Shown here piece by piece: positions 54,500 to 64,000 of a DNA stretch of 64,000 nucleotides. The number at the start of each line of letters is the position of its first letter. Position 1 is the first letter of the stretch. Below the pieces are notes generated by a model that was given only the letters and a program-made list of their open reading frames with translations, was not told the DNA's origin and did no database searches. The DNA comes from Bolinopsis microptera (taxonomy: Eukaryota; Ctenophora; Tentaculata; Lobata; Bolinopsidae), in contig NC_087082.1 of NCBI RefSeq assembly GCF_026151205.1, positions 15,223,365 through 15,287,364 on the forward strand, in the 5' to 3' direction. The position numbers were made by a program, and so were the translations under genes.

Positions 54500-57400
54500 A
54501 TGAACAATAGTGATACAGTAAGATTCCCAAAGCCTCAACCTGAAGATGAATGTCAGCAAAGGTAAACGAAACGGAGTATCACCATCTGTATTGAGCAATG
54601 TTAGTTGAGTAAATGTGTGAATCATGGCTTGCAGACCAAATCAGCATTTTTCTGTGTTCCTCTTTGCAGTATTTGCATATTGTCTCCTGCTTAAGATTGC
54701 GCGTATTTCTAAGCTATTTATTGGTCATGTGATAGCTATTGGCTTTATCTATGATATCAGTTTTGAAATGTTAGGTTAAAACTGTGCCCTATTAATGTGC
54801 ATGTCTTACACATGTCTTATTGAACATGTAAATTTATCCTGCTGTTTGTCCAATCGTGTTTGTAATGAATGAGTTCATTTGCCTTATTCAGGTGGAATCA
54901 GCATGCATTATCAAGATTCTGGCGTCACATTTCTCCCGCAACAATTCCCTGGAAACGTCACAACAAAAAATTTGAATTTTCTGTCGTGTCCTACAACATT
55001 CTAAGCCAGTTACTACTGGAAAATAACAGGTAAGGTTATGGTGAGTGTTGTTGGTTTCAAATTCTATTGTTGCAGTGTAGTAGGTCATGATAAGTATCAA
55101 TTCTCTTCGGTACTTTGTTTGATACTTTGTTTGATACTTTGTTTGATCTCGATCACAATGTTAATCAATTTTTTTATCAGTGTAATGATTGGAAATTATA
55201 TTTTATTGATGATCAATAACCTTAAATCCCACTCAGTTACCTATACAGAAGTATCAAAAACGAGTATTTAAAATCACAAAGATTTCAACAAATCATTAAA
55301 GAGCTAGAATTATATGATCCTGATGTGAGTTCTTTACAAAAACTTGATAATTATAACTAGTTCAATGAAACAAGAAATTTCAATGAAACAAGAAATTTAA
55401 TTTTAGCACATTTTACAGAATAAAAAGATGTAAAACAATTCATAAAATATAATGCCCATTTGGTGTATGACTTTTTGTCCTTGACTGCTTGTTTGGTTTT
55501 GGAAGGACAGGTAACTAACGGGGCAAGGAATGCGCGTGCCTGGGAGCTTTTGCACACACCAAAACGCTAGTTCAGTTAAGTTTTTAGAGACAAGGCTCAC
55601 ATTAGGACTATACGAAAAATTGTTAGCAGACATTAGGGGTTCTGTTTAAAGTTTTTACTATCTAGGTTGCAGTCTTGTTGTGACAAAAAGTCTACACTAA
55701 AACATGCTTGATTTTATATTGTGTAGTTCAAGGATTAAAAATGCACCTTCAAGGTGGATATTGGAGAGCAGGCGAAAGATTATGGCTTAAATTTATCAAT
55801 GGTTATAATAAGCTATAAATATTTTAAACTATACAATGCTAATTAAAAATTTCTTTATACTTCATTCTCAAATTAAAATTTAAAAATTCAAAAATATACA
55901 TTCATTTTATTAAAACTTTCTCACACGTACTTTACTCACAGGACAAGACTTGGAAAACAGTAGCCTAGGGTAATTTAATTTAGATGTGTGTGACCAGCCA
56001 GTTATAATGTTTGGAAAATAATATTTGTGCAGTCAAAGTCTTTTACGGTCCAATCAAGCAGGGCGTGGTTATGTTGATTAGCTAGTAGCGCACGTTTTAG
56101 CTTTCCTCGCAAGCACATTACACTAGTAGTAAAATCAGTCATTCTGAACTTTGGGGTTAAGATGTTAAAAATTTTGGTTGATCTAGTGTTGTGATTGTCA
56201 GGTGGGTCTGCCTGACAGATTAGAAGGCAGGGTTTCCTTGATGAACATGTGTAACCCTCATGTAAGGATATTGGAGCACGGAATTTCATTATCTTGTAGA
56301 GCTCGAGGTAACTGTGGTATGTATATAGATTTTGTATAGCTAGAATATTATTATGCTTGAATATCGGTTTGGTGTGCTCTTTTATGAAGAATTTTTGGTC
56401 TAGTTTCTGGTGTCCTATAGGCCTAGTACGTGCACAAGTCTTAAACTTATCAAGGTACGCCAGTCTATCACCAAATAGTACTCTGAGACAGTACTTCTGA
56501 GCAGTAAATAATGAGCTTATACGTTGCTTCGCTGCCCCACCCCATACAGATATACAGTAGGAAAGATGTGATTCGAACAGGGTATAATATAATTGTTGGT
56601 GTAGAAATTCTGGAAGGGAGCAGCGGAGTCTACATAAAGTGGATGTGGAATGATTTAGAGTTCGCTTAAGAGCTTTGATGTGATCTTCCCATGATAGGTT
56701 AATCAACAAAATCTAAATTTGTTATTCAAGTTGAAGAGTTATATTTTAGTTTCTATTGCACCCCCTTTCCAAGTATACCACCGTCCACCAACTTATTCTA
56801 AGATACATATATTAACTGTAAACACTAATAATCATTCTTCCATCAGATTGTTTGTCTGCAGGAGTTTGACCACCAGATCAGAGCTAAATTTGCATCCCAC
56901 TTCGCTCCAAGAGGTAGGTGTTTCGAGAAGATTATGGGATAGTAAGTTTTATGTTTGAATCCCTCTTTGTTGCTAAAGTCTATGGTAATTGGAAATGTCC
57001 TGATAGTTTCAAATGTCAGAACCATTTTGATAAATTTCGGAGTTGTATCAAAGACAATTGATGCATCTCTGAATGTAAGTCAGGGGACCCAACTATATGG
57101 TAAACATATTATATTGCATTCTACATCCGCTACGGTTATGCAATCCAAGAATCAAGATATCTCTCTCTGAAATGAAACATAACACTCTGTAAAATCCGGA
57201 TTGGAATATTTGTAGTACCAGTGCACAAAAAGGGCGATAAGTCTTCGGTTGAGAACTACAGGCCTATCTCGTTAACATCTCTTGTAATGAAAGTCTTTGA
57301 AAGGTGCATAAAGACTGCATTATACGCTGCATGCTCTGATCTGTTGGATGACCGACAACACGGTTTTGTTAATGAACGTTCATGCACAACCCAAATTATA

Positions 57401-60400
57401 CCTTTCACGGACAATCTTGCACTTGCATTGAATAACAGGTCCAGGACTGATATAATATATTTTGATTTTGCGAAAGCTTTTGATAGCGTTTCGCATGACC
57501 TTATTTTAAGTAAATTAAAGAATATTTTTAATGTCGATGGACTAATGCTTAAATTTATTAAGTCCTATCTTGAGGGGCGACAACAACAAGTAGTGATAGG
57601 AGGCCAAACGTCTTCTTCTCTACCAGTTCGGTCTGGTGTCCCTCAAGGTTCTATACTTGGCCCTTTATTGTTTGTAATATTTATAAATGACATGTTCTCC
57701 TGTGTCTCTGAAGGCACCAATATTGCCCTTTATGCAGATGACACTAAAATTTGGAGGGAGATTCTTAGTTACCTTACTCGGGATTATTATAACCGGGATA
57801 AAGTGGTGGGTTTTGGAAGATTCCGCCATATTTTTCCCGGTTAAAAATTTTACCAGTCATAAAAAAACCCGCCGACTCAGATTATGGGGTTCCAAGGGGG
57901 TGGTGATCATCATATTTTACCTGAAGTCTCATATGTGCCAGAGAAGACTTTTGAAGCAGTGGATGGAGGGCTGTAACTTTATTGGCGGTTGCTACCATAA
58001 TTTCGTTATAAAAATCACAATTTGGTTATAGAAATCAGATTTCAGGGTGGACCGTGATTCTCAATTTTCTTGCCCATGAAGTGAGTAAACTGTGCCACTA
58101 TTTCATGGTCCACGGTGGATTGATTACTGGAGCAGTTGAAGATGCAAAGCCAAGACGTTCCCCAATACCAAGCGGTGGGCAGGAAATTAAGCTCCGGCTG
58201 ACCTTCAGAGCAGTAGCCCCATTAGCGGACAAAATGAAAGTCTTGTTAAGACAACAATACAATTACAACTTCGAATTTGACGGTCAGCAGCAGGGGGATA
58301 TCAATAATGATAATGGAGGGGACATTAGCGATAATGAGAATGAGAATACGCTTTAATGAAGATTTGACTTATTATTGCTATAGATTTATTTTCCTTTAAA
58401 TACTAGACGTGTCTTTTTTTCTATTTCTGAGTAATATCAGTAACTGTAAATTGAAATAACTTCTTTAACAAGTAACAAAAACAGAAATTTCGGTTGAAAA
58501 TTTGTTGACCTCTGAAAAAAAACTTGAAAGGTCGGCCACCGGTAAATACATGATGACCGGGATAATTTGGCTAATAATAATTTTAAAAGTTCCACCCACA
58601 AAAGTGCAAAGCCCTCTCTGTGTCCCTGCAAAGAAACGTGCTGGATAACTTGCCATTCAATACCTTCTTTTATAAACTTTCTGGAAGTGATATTGACTTT
58701 GTGCCCTCTCAGTCAGATTTAGGAGTCGCAATAAACTCCAGGTTTAATTGGGGTGCACAATGTAAAGCGCTTGTTTCCTAAGCTACCTCTAGACTTGGAC
58801 TACTTAAAAGAACATGTCATTTCACTACTGATAAAAGGCAGAAAAGATCGTTCTATTTAGCGATAATTAGGTCTATATTTGAACATTGTTCTGTCATATG
58901 GTCCCCTCAATCTGCAACTCATCTTCAACAGTTTGTTGCTATCCAAAAGAGGGCTATTAAATGGATCAATGGTGAACCTTACTCCAGTTATAATGACGAT
59001 AAACTTGCTACAGAGCAAAAGAAACTAAATATTCTCCCTGTTGAACAGAAGTTTATTTATAACGATCTTATGACCTTCTATAAAATAGTGAATAGCATAA
59101 TTCCAGTTTCGCTCCCTACATATATAGTCCTATGCCGTCCAGAGGGCACCCGATACACTAGACACAATGCTCAAATAATTGATAGGTCGGATACTTCAAC
59201 TTACATGAGTACCACTGTGCCCTGCTCGGATGCCTTCCGAAATAGCTTTTTTCATATAGATCTATGCTGAAATGGAATAGTCTACCAGTATGTATCCGGC
59301 AGTCAGAGCGGATTTCTACTTTTAAGGCCAAACTGATCAAGTACCTCTGGGCTGCCGATACAGTCTGGCCAGATTAGCTCATCAGTCTTATGAGTCTAAG
59401 AAATTTGTTTTTGTTGGTTACAATTCTGTCCGTCCAATTTCCTATCTGCTTGTCCTTTTCTTTTTTCTTATCAGTTGTGACGGAATTGTAATGAACAAAA
59501 TCTTTATAATTATTTATGATATGTTTGATTACTTGTTAATGTTTGTCATTCAAATTTGGTAGACGGCCCCAACGTTAATGTGGCTCTTGCTATGTGTTGG
59601 TTCAGCCGAATTAATTATTATATAATCAAGTTTATTTTTCTCGTTAGTTGTCATCCGGCCAAACATTAAGCAACTTATATTGCAGTACCATTTATCATTT
59701 AGTATATCAAAATATGTCATTGTAACTTTGCATGGCTGAAATGTAACGCTTGATTTATATATATAATGATTAATTGAATTTTCAAATTAAAAAAAATAAA
59801 AAAATTATTTATGAGTCGCATAGTTGACATTTTTTCTTGGATAAAATTTCTATTAATCCCGTTTCCTGATAAGAGCCTTTTCCTTGTCACATAAAACGGG
59901 ATCAATAGAAATTTACTCAAGAAAATACTCTTCTTAAACTTAAATTTAAACTTAAACTAAAACTCTACTGGGCTCTCCTGTGTCACCAAATTACACCTAG
60001 AAGTTTTCAAGAATAAAAATTAGCTTGTTGAAGTATTTTCATATTTAAATATTCTTATATTTTTATATTCGTATATTGACATTTGACATGGTGGATGGTT
60101 GAGCTGGTTTCAAGCACAGGTCGAGCTTGAAACATTCTCAAGCCTCCACTGATTGAATACCATATTACACGTGATGCCCATATAAGGAGTGAATACCATA
60201 TTACAATGTTTATTGTTAAGCAGCAGCTGCTGCATGACCTGTACATTGATATTGTTTTATTGTACTGTAAAAATAAATAATCGTTTTTTTGAAAAATGAT
60301 TTATTTTATTAAATTGATATAATCTAGACTTTTTGCTCAGGTTTTGAAAACATCTATCAAAGAAAACCGCACATACCTTATCAAGAAAAAGATGACGGAT

Positions 60401-62457
60401 GTTTTATGATGTACAAAAGAGACAAGTTCAAGCTTATTAAAAACGCCAGTTTAGGCCTCTACAAAGACACTGAGGGATTACTTGATAAACCAAATTGTGC
60501 TCAAATCGCACTTTTTGAATGTCAAGGTACGGAAAAACATTGCCCAACAAGACATTAATAAGCAGATAATTATTTATTAACAGGAGGTGACCGGGACATG
60601 ATTTTAGGCCTGACCGGGACCGGGACCGGGACCGGGACTGGGATACAAAATGTGACTTGACTGGGACCGGGACCGGGACCAATAATTTCTGGGATTTCTA
60701 TCTTACCGGGACCGGGACCAACAATCCAATTTTACGGGGATGACCGGGATTTGACCGGGATGACCGGGATGACCGGGACCAAAACTGGTATTCTCATATT
60801 GAAAGCTGCAACTTTCATTTACATTATAATTGAACAATTTGAATAAGTAATAACTAGAATATTAAATTAGAAAAAACTAGAAAAAACCCGTCAATATGGG
60901 GCATGGGGCTAATAATAATAATGTACTAGGTACACCAATAATGTTCATGTACTGATTACTCAAGTTCACCCTCATTCATCATTCCTCAATCAATGATCTC
61001 TCAAATTATTCAACAGTTTCATTCTCCAATTCCAATTGACAATTGGGCGTAGCCCGAGTTGAAAACTTGATGTTAGTTTGCACTTATGAGTTATGTAACG
61101 ATATTAGTTACCTAAACTTGTTTAGCAATTTTAAACATTGTTTTATTTGGCTCAGAGGTTGTTTAAAGATGAAATTCACAATGAATGAAAGTAAAAACTT
61201 AAAATCACAGTGAATGAAATTATGTAAAAGATCCCGGTCAAAATCCCGGCAAATTTGAGTGATTGACCGGGACCGGGACAAAGAATCCTGAATTAACCGG
61301 GACCGGGACCGGGATCATAAATCAGCATTTGACTGGGACCGGGACCGCGACCGGGATGAAAAATGTGACTTGACCCGGTTGACCGAGACCGGGATAGCTC
61401 AAAATTACCAATCCCGGTCACCTCCTGTTTATTAACATTATGATGACCACATTGGGATAATGTGCACCATAATGTCTAGTACAGTTACCATGCGGTCCCT
61501 AGATAACAGATACACCATGCATATGGTGGTTATGTGTCTCTGTGACACTGTGGTAAACCTTCACTATTCTACCGTTCACACTGTATTAACCTTGTGAAGC
61601 AAATATTTTCTAGACGTCCAAAACCAAAAGTTTGCAGTGCAGTCCCCATAATAACTATTAACTAACAACCCCTCTTTCTCCCTCCATCAGATGGATCACA
61701 GTTATGTGTAGCTAACACGCACCTATTGTACAACCCAAGACGGGGTGATATAAAGCTTACTCAACTTAGTCTCATCCTCCATCACATTCAACAAGTTGTG
61801 AGTTGTTCTTTGGTTTACCTCATGGAGTTACCGATATATTTTCAAGCATACTTTTCCACTTTCCAGTGAGTATCTGGGATGTAATCTTGACTAAACGCTG
61901 CTGAGTTTCATTATGTTAATGGCACAGTTATAACCAAGCTTTTAAGTTAATGGATTTATTGGATATTATGTATGTATATTTTTGCACGTGAGTGACGACA
62001 TACTACGAATGTAAGACAGTTTGTAATTTGTCCTGCTTTTAAATATGCTATCAAATGTGATAAAATACAAATGTGATAAAATACAAATGTGTTTAGATAA
62101 ATATTTATCTTTTTGATAGCCACATATCATGTTGTAGTAATTGTAGACTTTTAAAGTAAATTGTACCATACATCTGCATACTGCATAGTGCATACTTTGT
62201 ATACACGTCTCCACTAACTAATAAAATACTTTATTTTACAATAGTTCTTAACTAATGCCTGTATCTGACTATATCATATCATATTGATTATTGATAACTA
62301 AATCTAGATCTTGTCCAGGTAAACCCCCTACAGCAATGTGGCGGAGTACCCGTTATTTTCTGTGGGGACTTTAACACAGTCCCTAACGCACCGCTCTACA
62401 ATCTAATGAAGTACGGGAAACTGCAGTACTCTGAGTACACCCCCGACAAAATATCTG
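54500..62457 (+). CDS. angel: Angel-family CCR4-like endonuclease/exonuclease/phosphatase protein, 3' end off-window
   Basis: Exons: 54492-54561 (ATG at 54500), 54892-55029, 55237-55324, 56847-56913, 60341-60526, 61691-61797, 62319-62457; phases chain without conflict to 262 codons. Family motifs appear in order: [11 protein letters not shown] (metal-binding Asn), YDPDIVCLQEF (catalytic Glu; the CLQEF part starts exon 4), [50 protein letters not shown]. These match ANGEL1/ANGEL2, relatives of CCR4 deadenylases; vertebrate ANGEL2 removes 2',3'-cyclic phosphates from RNA. The last exon ends in phase 1, and the final S-D-H block must lie beyond 62.5 kb. The first exon is short and may be preceded by another. 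All transposon insertions fall in introns, so the gene looks functional. Confidence 0.9.
55855..56709 (-). mobile_element. LINE-E, 5'-truncated LINE fragment in angel intron 3
   Basis: A 235-codon minus-strand frame (56709-56002) encodes only the C-terminal tail of a reverse transcriptase polyprotein. [19 protein letters not shown] and EHTKP.FK match the same region of LINE-C ORF2, so it is a related but distinct subfamily. Truncated 5' in the tail region; the AT-rich end near 55860-55920 is probably its 3' terminus. Confidence 0.8.
57195..59380 (+). mobile_element. LINE-F, decayed CR1-like LINE fragment split by another insertion
   Basis: First part (57195 to 57801): reverse transcriptase from VPVHKKGD and NYRPISLTS through [23 protein letters not shown] and YADDTKIW. 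Second part (58557 to 59380): resumes at FHPQKCK-type sequence and continues through [13 protein letters not shown] and [15 protein letters not shown] to the tail. There is an in-frame TAA near 58780, a frameshift near 58575 and another near 59255. Endonuclease half missing. A dead copy inside angel intron 4. Confidence 0.8.
57802..58556. mobile_element. Unclassified 755-bp insertion in LINE-F with 9-10-bp target duplication
   Basis: (A)CCGGGATAA is present at 57792-57801 and at 58556-58565. Removing one copy with the intervening 755 bases restores reverse-transcriptase reading between the YADD block and the next conserved strand. I find no terminal inverted repeats and no poly-A. Inside is a 100-codon ORF (58054-58356) with a polar Asn/Asp-rich C-terminus and no recognised domain. 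Could be a short retroposed sequence or a non-autonomous DNA element. Confidence 0.55.
59834..59928. repeat. Hairpin element, arms ~30 bp
   Basis: TTCTTGGATAAAATTTCTAT..ATCCCGTTT pairs with AAACGGGATCAATAGAAATTTACTCAAGAA. The loop contains CTGATAAGAGCCTTTTCCTT. A diverged copy of that loop lies at 62834-62860. Confidence 0.65.
60581..61427. mobile_element. Non-autonomous hAT-like DNA transposon, 847 bp
   Basis: Terminal inverted repeats CAGGAGGTGACCGGGA (60581-60596) and its exact complement (61412-61427), flanked by perfect 8-bp duplications TTTATTAA (60573-60580 and 61428-61435). An 8-bp duplication and CAGG-type ends are hAT hallmarks. Both subterminal regions are packed with (GA)CCGGGA repeats that could be transposase-binding sites. 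No transposase ORF. Lies in angel intron 5, 54 bases after the exon-5 donor. Confidence 0.88.
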
Positions 62458-64000
62458 GTAATTAATTAATTTATAAAATATTTAATCGATAAGTAATTTA
62501 TTTATTAGTAATTTATTAATTAATATCTAATTATAACACGTATTTGATTAATTTGTCCAATATTCTGGGATTCGACAAGTTATTTGGTTAACCACTATCA
62601 CCTCCCACAATTGAAAATCTATTAATAGACTAGATAGTCTACTGTTTTTAATATCTTATAAAGTCAAAGCTGCCAATATTAAAGCAAAACTGTTACACAA
62701 GAATGTGTGTCGTCTGTGGGTATGTACTCTTTCGTCAGCCCCTTAAACTTTACCATGAAACAACTAGCACATAATGGCTTTTATTTATCATCAACGTTTT
62801 CTAAAATGTTGAAGCAGTCTCTTATCCTGATAAGAGCCTTTTCCTTGTCGCAATAACGGGAACACTACAAATTTTTCCCCAGAAAAATTACATAACAACA
62901 ATGCGATTATTAAATAATGTTCGGATCCGGATATTACACGTAACTTAGAACCTACTAATGTGGCGCTGCACACCACTTAACAGATTAATTAGTTTTGGAT
63001 AGCGTTGCCAGGTGATAAGATCATGGTGTTACCCTAATTGAACATAGTACGGGCTGCTGGTCGAATTAGTCTACAGAATATACCAGGGTGGCATTTACTG
63101 GAGACCAACATTACTGTATACATTATATAACACATCATTATTTAACACATTATTAATACTACATATTTTCAGTATTTAAAGGTTAATGTCAACATGCCGC
63201 AATACCTGTTGACTTATTTTAAATATTATACTAGGCCATGGTCGACTTAAGGCGACTAATATCGACCGATCGATATTAGTCGATATTTGGGCTGCCGGCT
63301 GACTCCATGCCTATTAAAATGATCAGAATGATCATATTGAGTGGTTTTAAAGTCTTCGGACTTCAGGTTGTTCAGTTTCAGATGCCGCACCCTATCTTTA
63401 CGCACTCACTAGTATGTAGTAGCAATTAAGATTTAAGAGGGTTTATCTTGATTTTCATGAAACTTGGTTTTATCAAAACTCAATAAAACACTGCCTTTCA
63501 GTTGTAGGAAAAGAAAAACTTTCTGTGTAGATTACAAGACATCACACTTATTCACCAATGCAATGTTTGGTGTTAGACATCTAGGTCTCTGAAATTGTCG
63601 TGACATTTCAACCCAAATACTTAGCCACACATGTGTCTTAACGTTTTAGGCCCCCGCCTAATCATGGTATATATTAACCTCGCCAAAATCTTCGATGTCT
63701 AAAAATTTGTTTGAAATGGCAGGGACAAAATGACGTCTGGTCCCCCCTCAATTGTCTTGCTCTATAGATTATAGAACACTCTTTTTAACATATTATGCAA
63801 ATCGTCATAATTAACTATCATACAATAGCTATCTGTTATAAGAATTTAAAAAGTTAAATTCTCAAATCACAATCGACACTTGCATGGTTTATAAATAAAA
63901 TATTAAGAAAGAATTGATATTGAATACGTAAAGCCCATAAAAGAACATTTAGTAAATGAAAACAAAATTTAGTAAATGGAGAAAGTTTTCACTGAAGTTC
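62458..64000. other. Angel intron 7 and beyond, no exon found
   Basis: 1.5 kb of AT-rich sequence. Contains the diverged hairpin relative at about 62834-62860 and a perfect palindrome at 63253-63282. I searched for a phase-1 continuation of the angel reading frame and found none that is convincing. Confidence 0.4.
63253..63282. repeat. Perfect 13-bp-arm palindrome with 4-base loop
   Basis: CGACTAATATCGA, loop CCGA, TCGATATTAGTCG. No terminator role expected in this context; it may be the core of a small foldback. Confidence 0.8.

Noticed and set aside
56719-56958. Frame reading SLQEV near 56905, similar to the angel catalytic motif
   Set aside because: Out of phase with neighbouring exons; the real CLQEF motif is 40-50 bases earlier in exon 4 (56847-56913), which joins both neighbours in phase.
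58054-58356. 100-codon ORF as a host gene
   Set aside because: Lies wholly within an insertion in a dead LINE; no domain or splice evidence.
63650-63715. Possible next angel exon after TTTTAG
   Set aside because: The in-phase reading meets a stop after about 17 codons and shows no family motif.

Overview
This is eukaryotic, metazoan-type DNA: AT-rich, with GT..AG introns, several non-LTR retrotransposons (LINEs), short DNA transposons and simple-sequence arrays. The protein set (angel/CCR4 family, SLC18B1-like MFS transporter, homeodomain factor, secreted Cys-rich precursor, NERD-ATPase, CR1/L2-type LINEs) suggests a marine invertebrate, perhaps cnidarian-like or another early-branching lineage. 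That placement is inference; nothing here fixes the species.

Layout. 1-3.38 kb: the 3' part of LINE-A (+). Its A/T tail abuts 3.38-4.67 kb (-), a NERD nuclease + P-loop ATPase gene that appears cut off by that insertion. 5.0-6.8 kb: dispersed and foldback repeats. 7.2-8.6 kb (-): intronless SLC18B1-like transporter. 8.9-11.1 kb: a duplicated non-coding block around a 7-bp G-rich minisatellite. 11.1-11.4 kb (-): small secreted precursor with two four-cysteine peptides and a TATA box. 13.3-29.95 kb (-): an 11-exon transcription-factor gene whose splice phases close exactly to 536 codons, encoding an N-terminal PB1 domain, a Cys/His segment and an atypical homeodomain. Its 11.1-kb intron holds a cluster of GATTGG-N10/11-CACGTG composite sites. 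30-37 kb: microsatellites, a two-copy 10-bp-based satellite, dispersed repeats and a foldback with telomere-like repeats. 37.2-40.1 kb: a repeat split by 5'-truncated LINE-B; an empty copy of the site lies at 5.2 kb. 40.9-52.5 kb: LINE-C (-), whose ORF1 is interrupted by complete LINE-D (+, 45.35-51.24 kb) with a 7-bp target duplication. 54.5-62.5 kb: angel-family gene (+), seven exons found and its 3' end outside the window, with LINE fragments, an unclassified insertion and an hAT-like element in its introns.

Most interesting: the PB1-homeodomain protein; the fixed-spacing composite motif inside its gene; LINE ORF1 proteins that join an AlkB-like 2OG-Fe(II) oxygenase to an SGNH esterase (plus a PHD finger in LINE-C); and the nested LINE insertion that can be proved from the sequence alone. 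Family assignments come from motifs read by eye; no database search was run.
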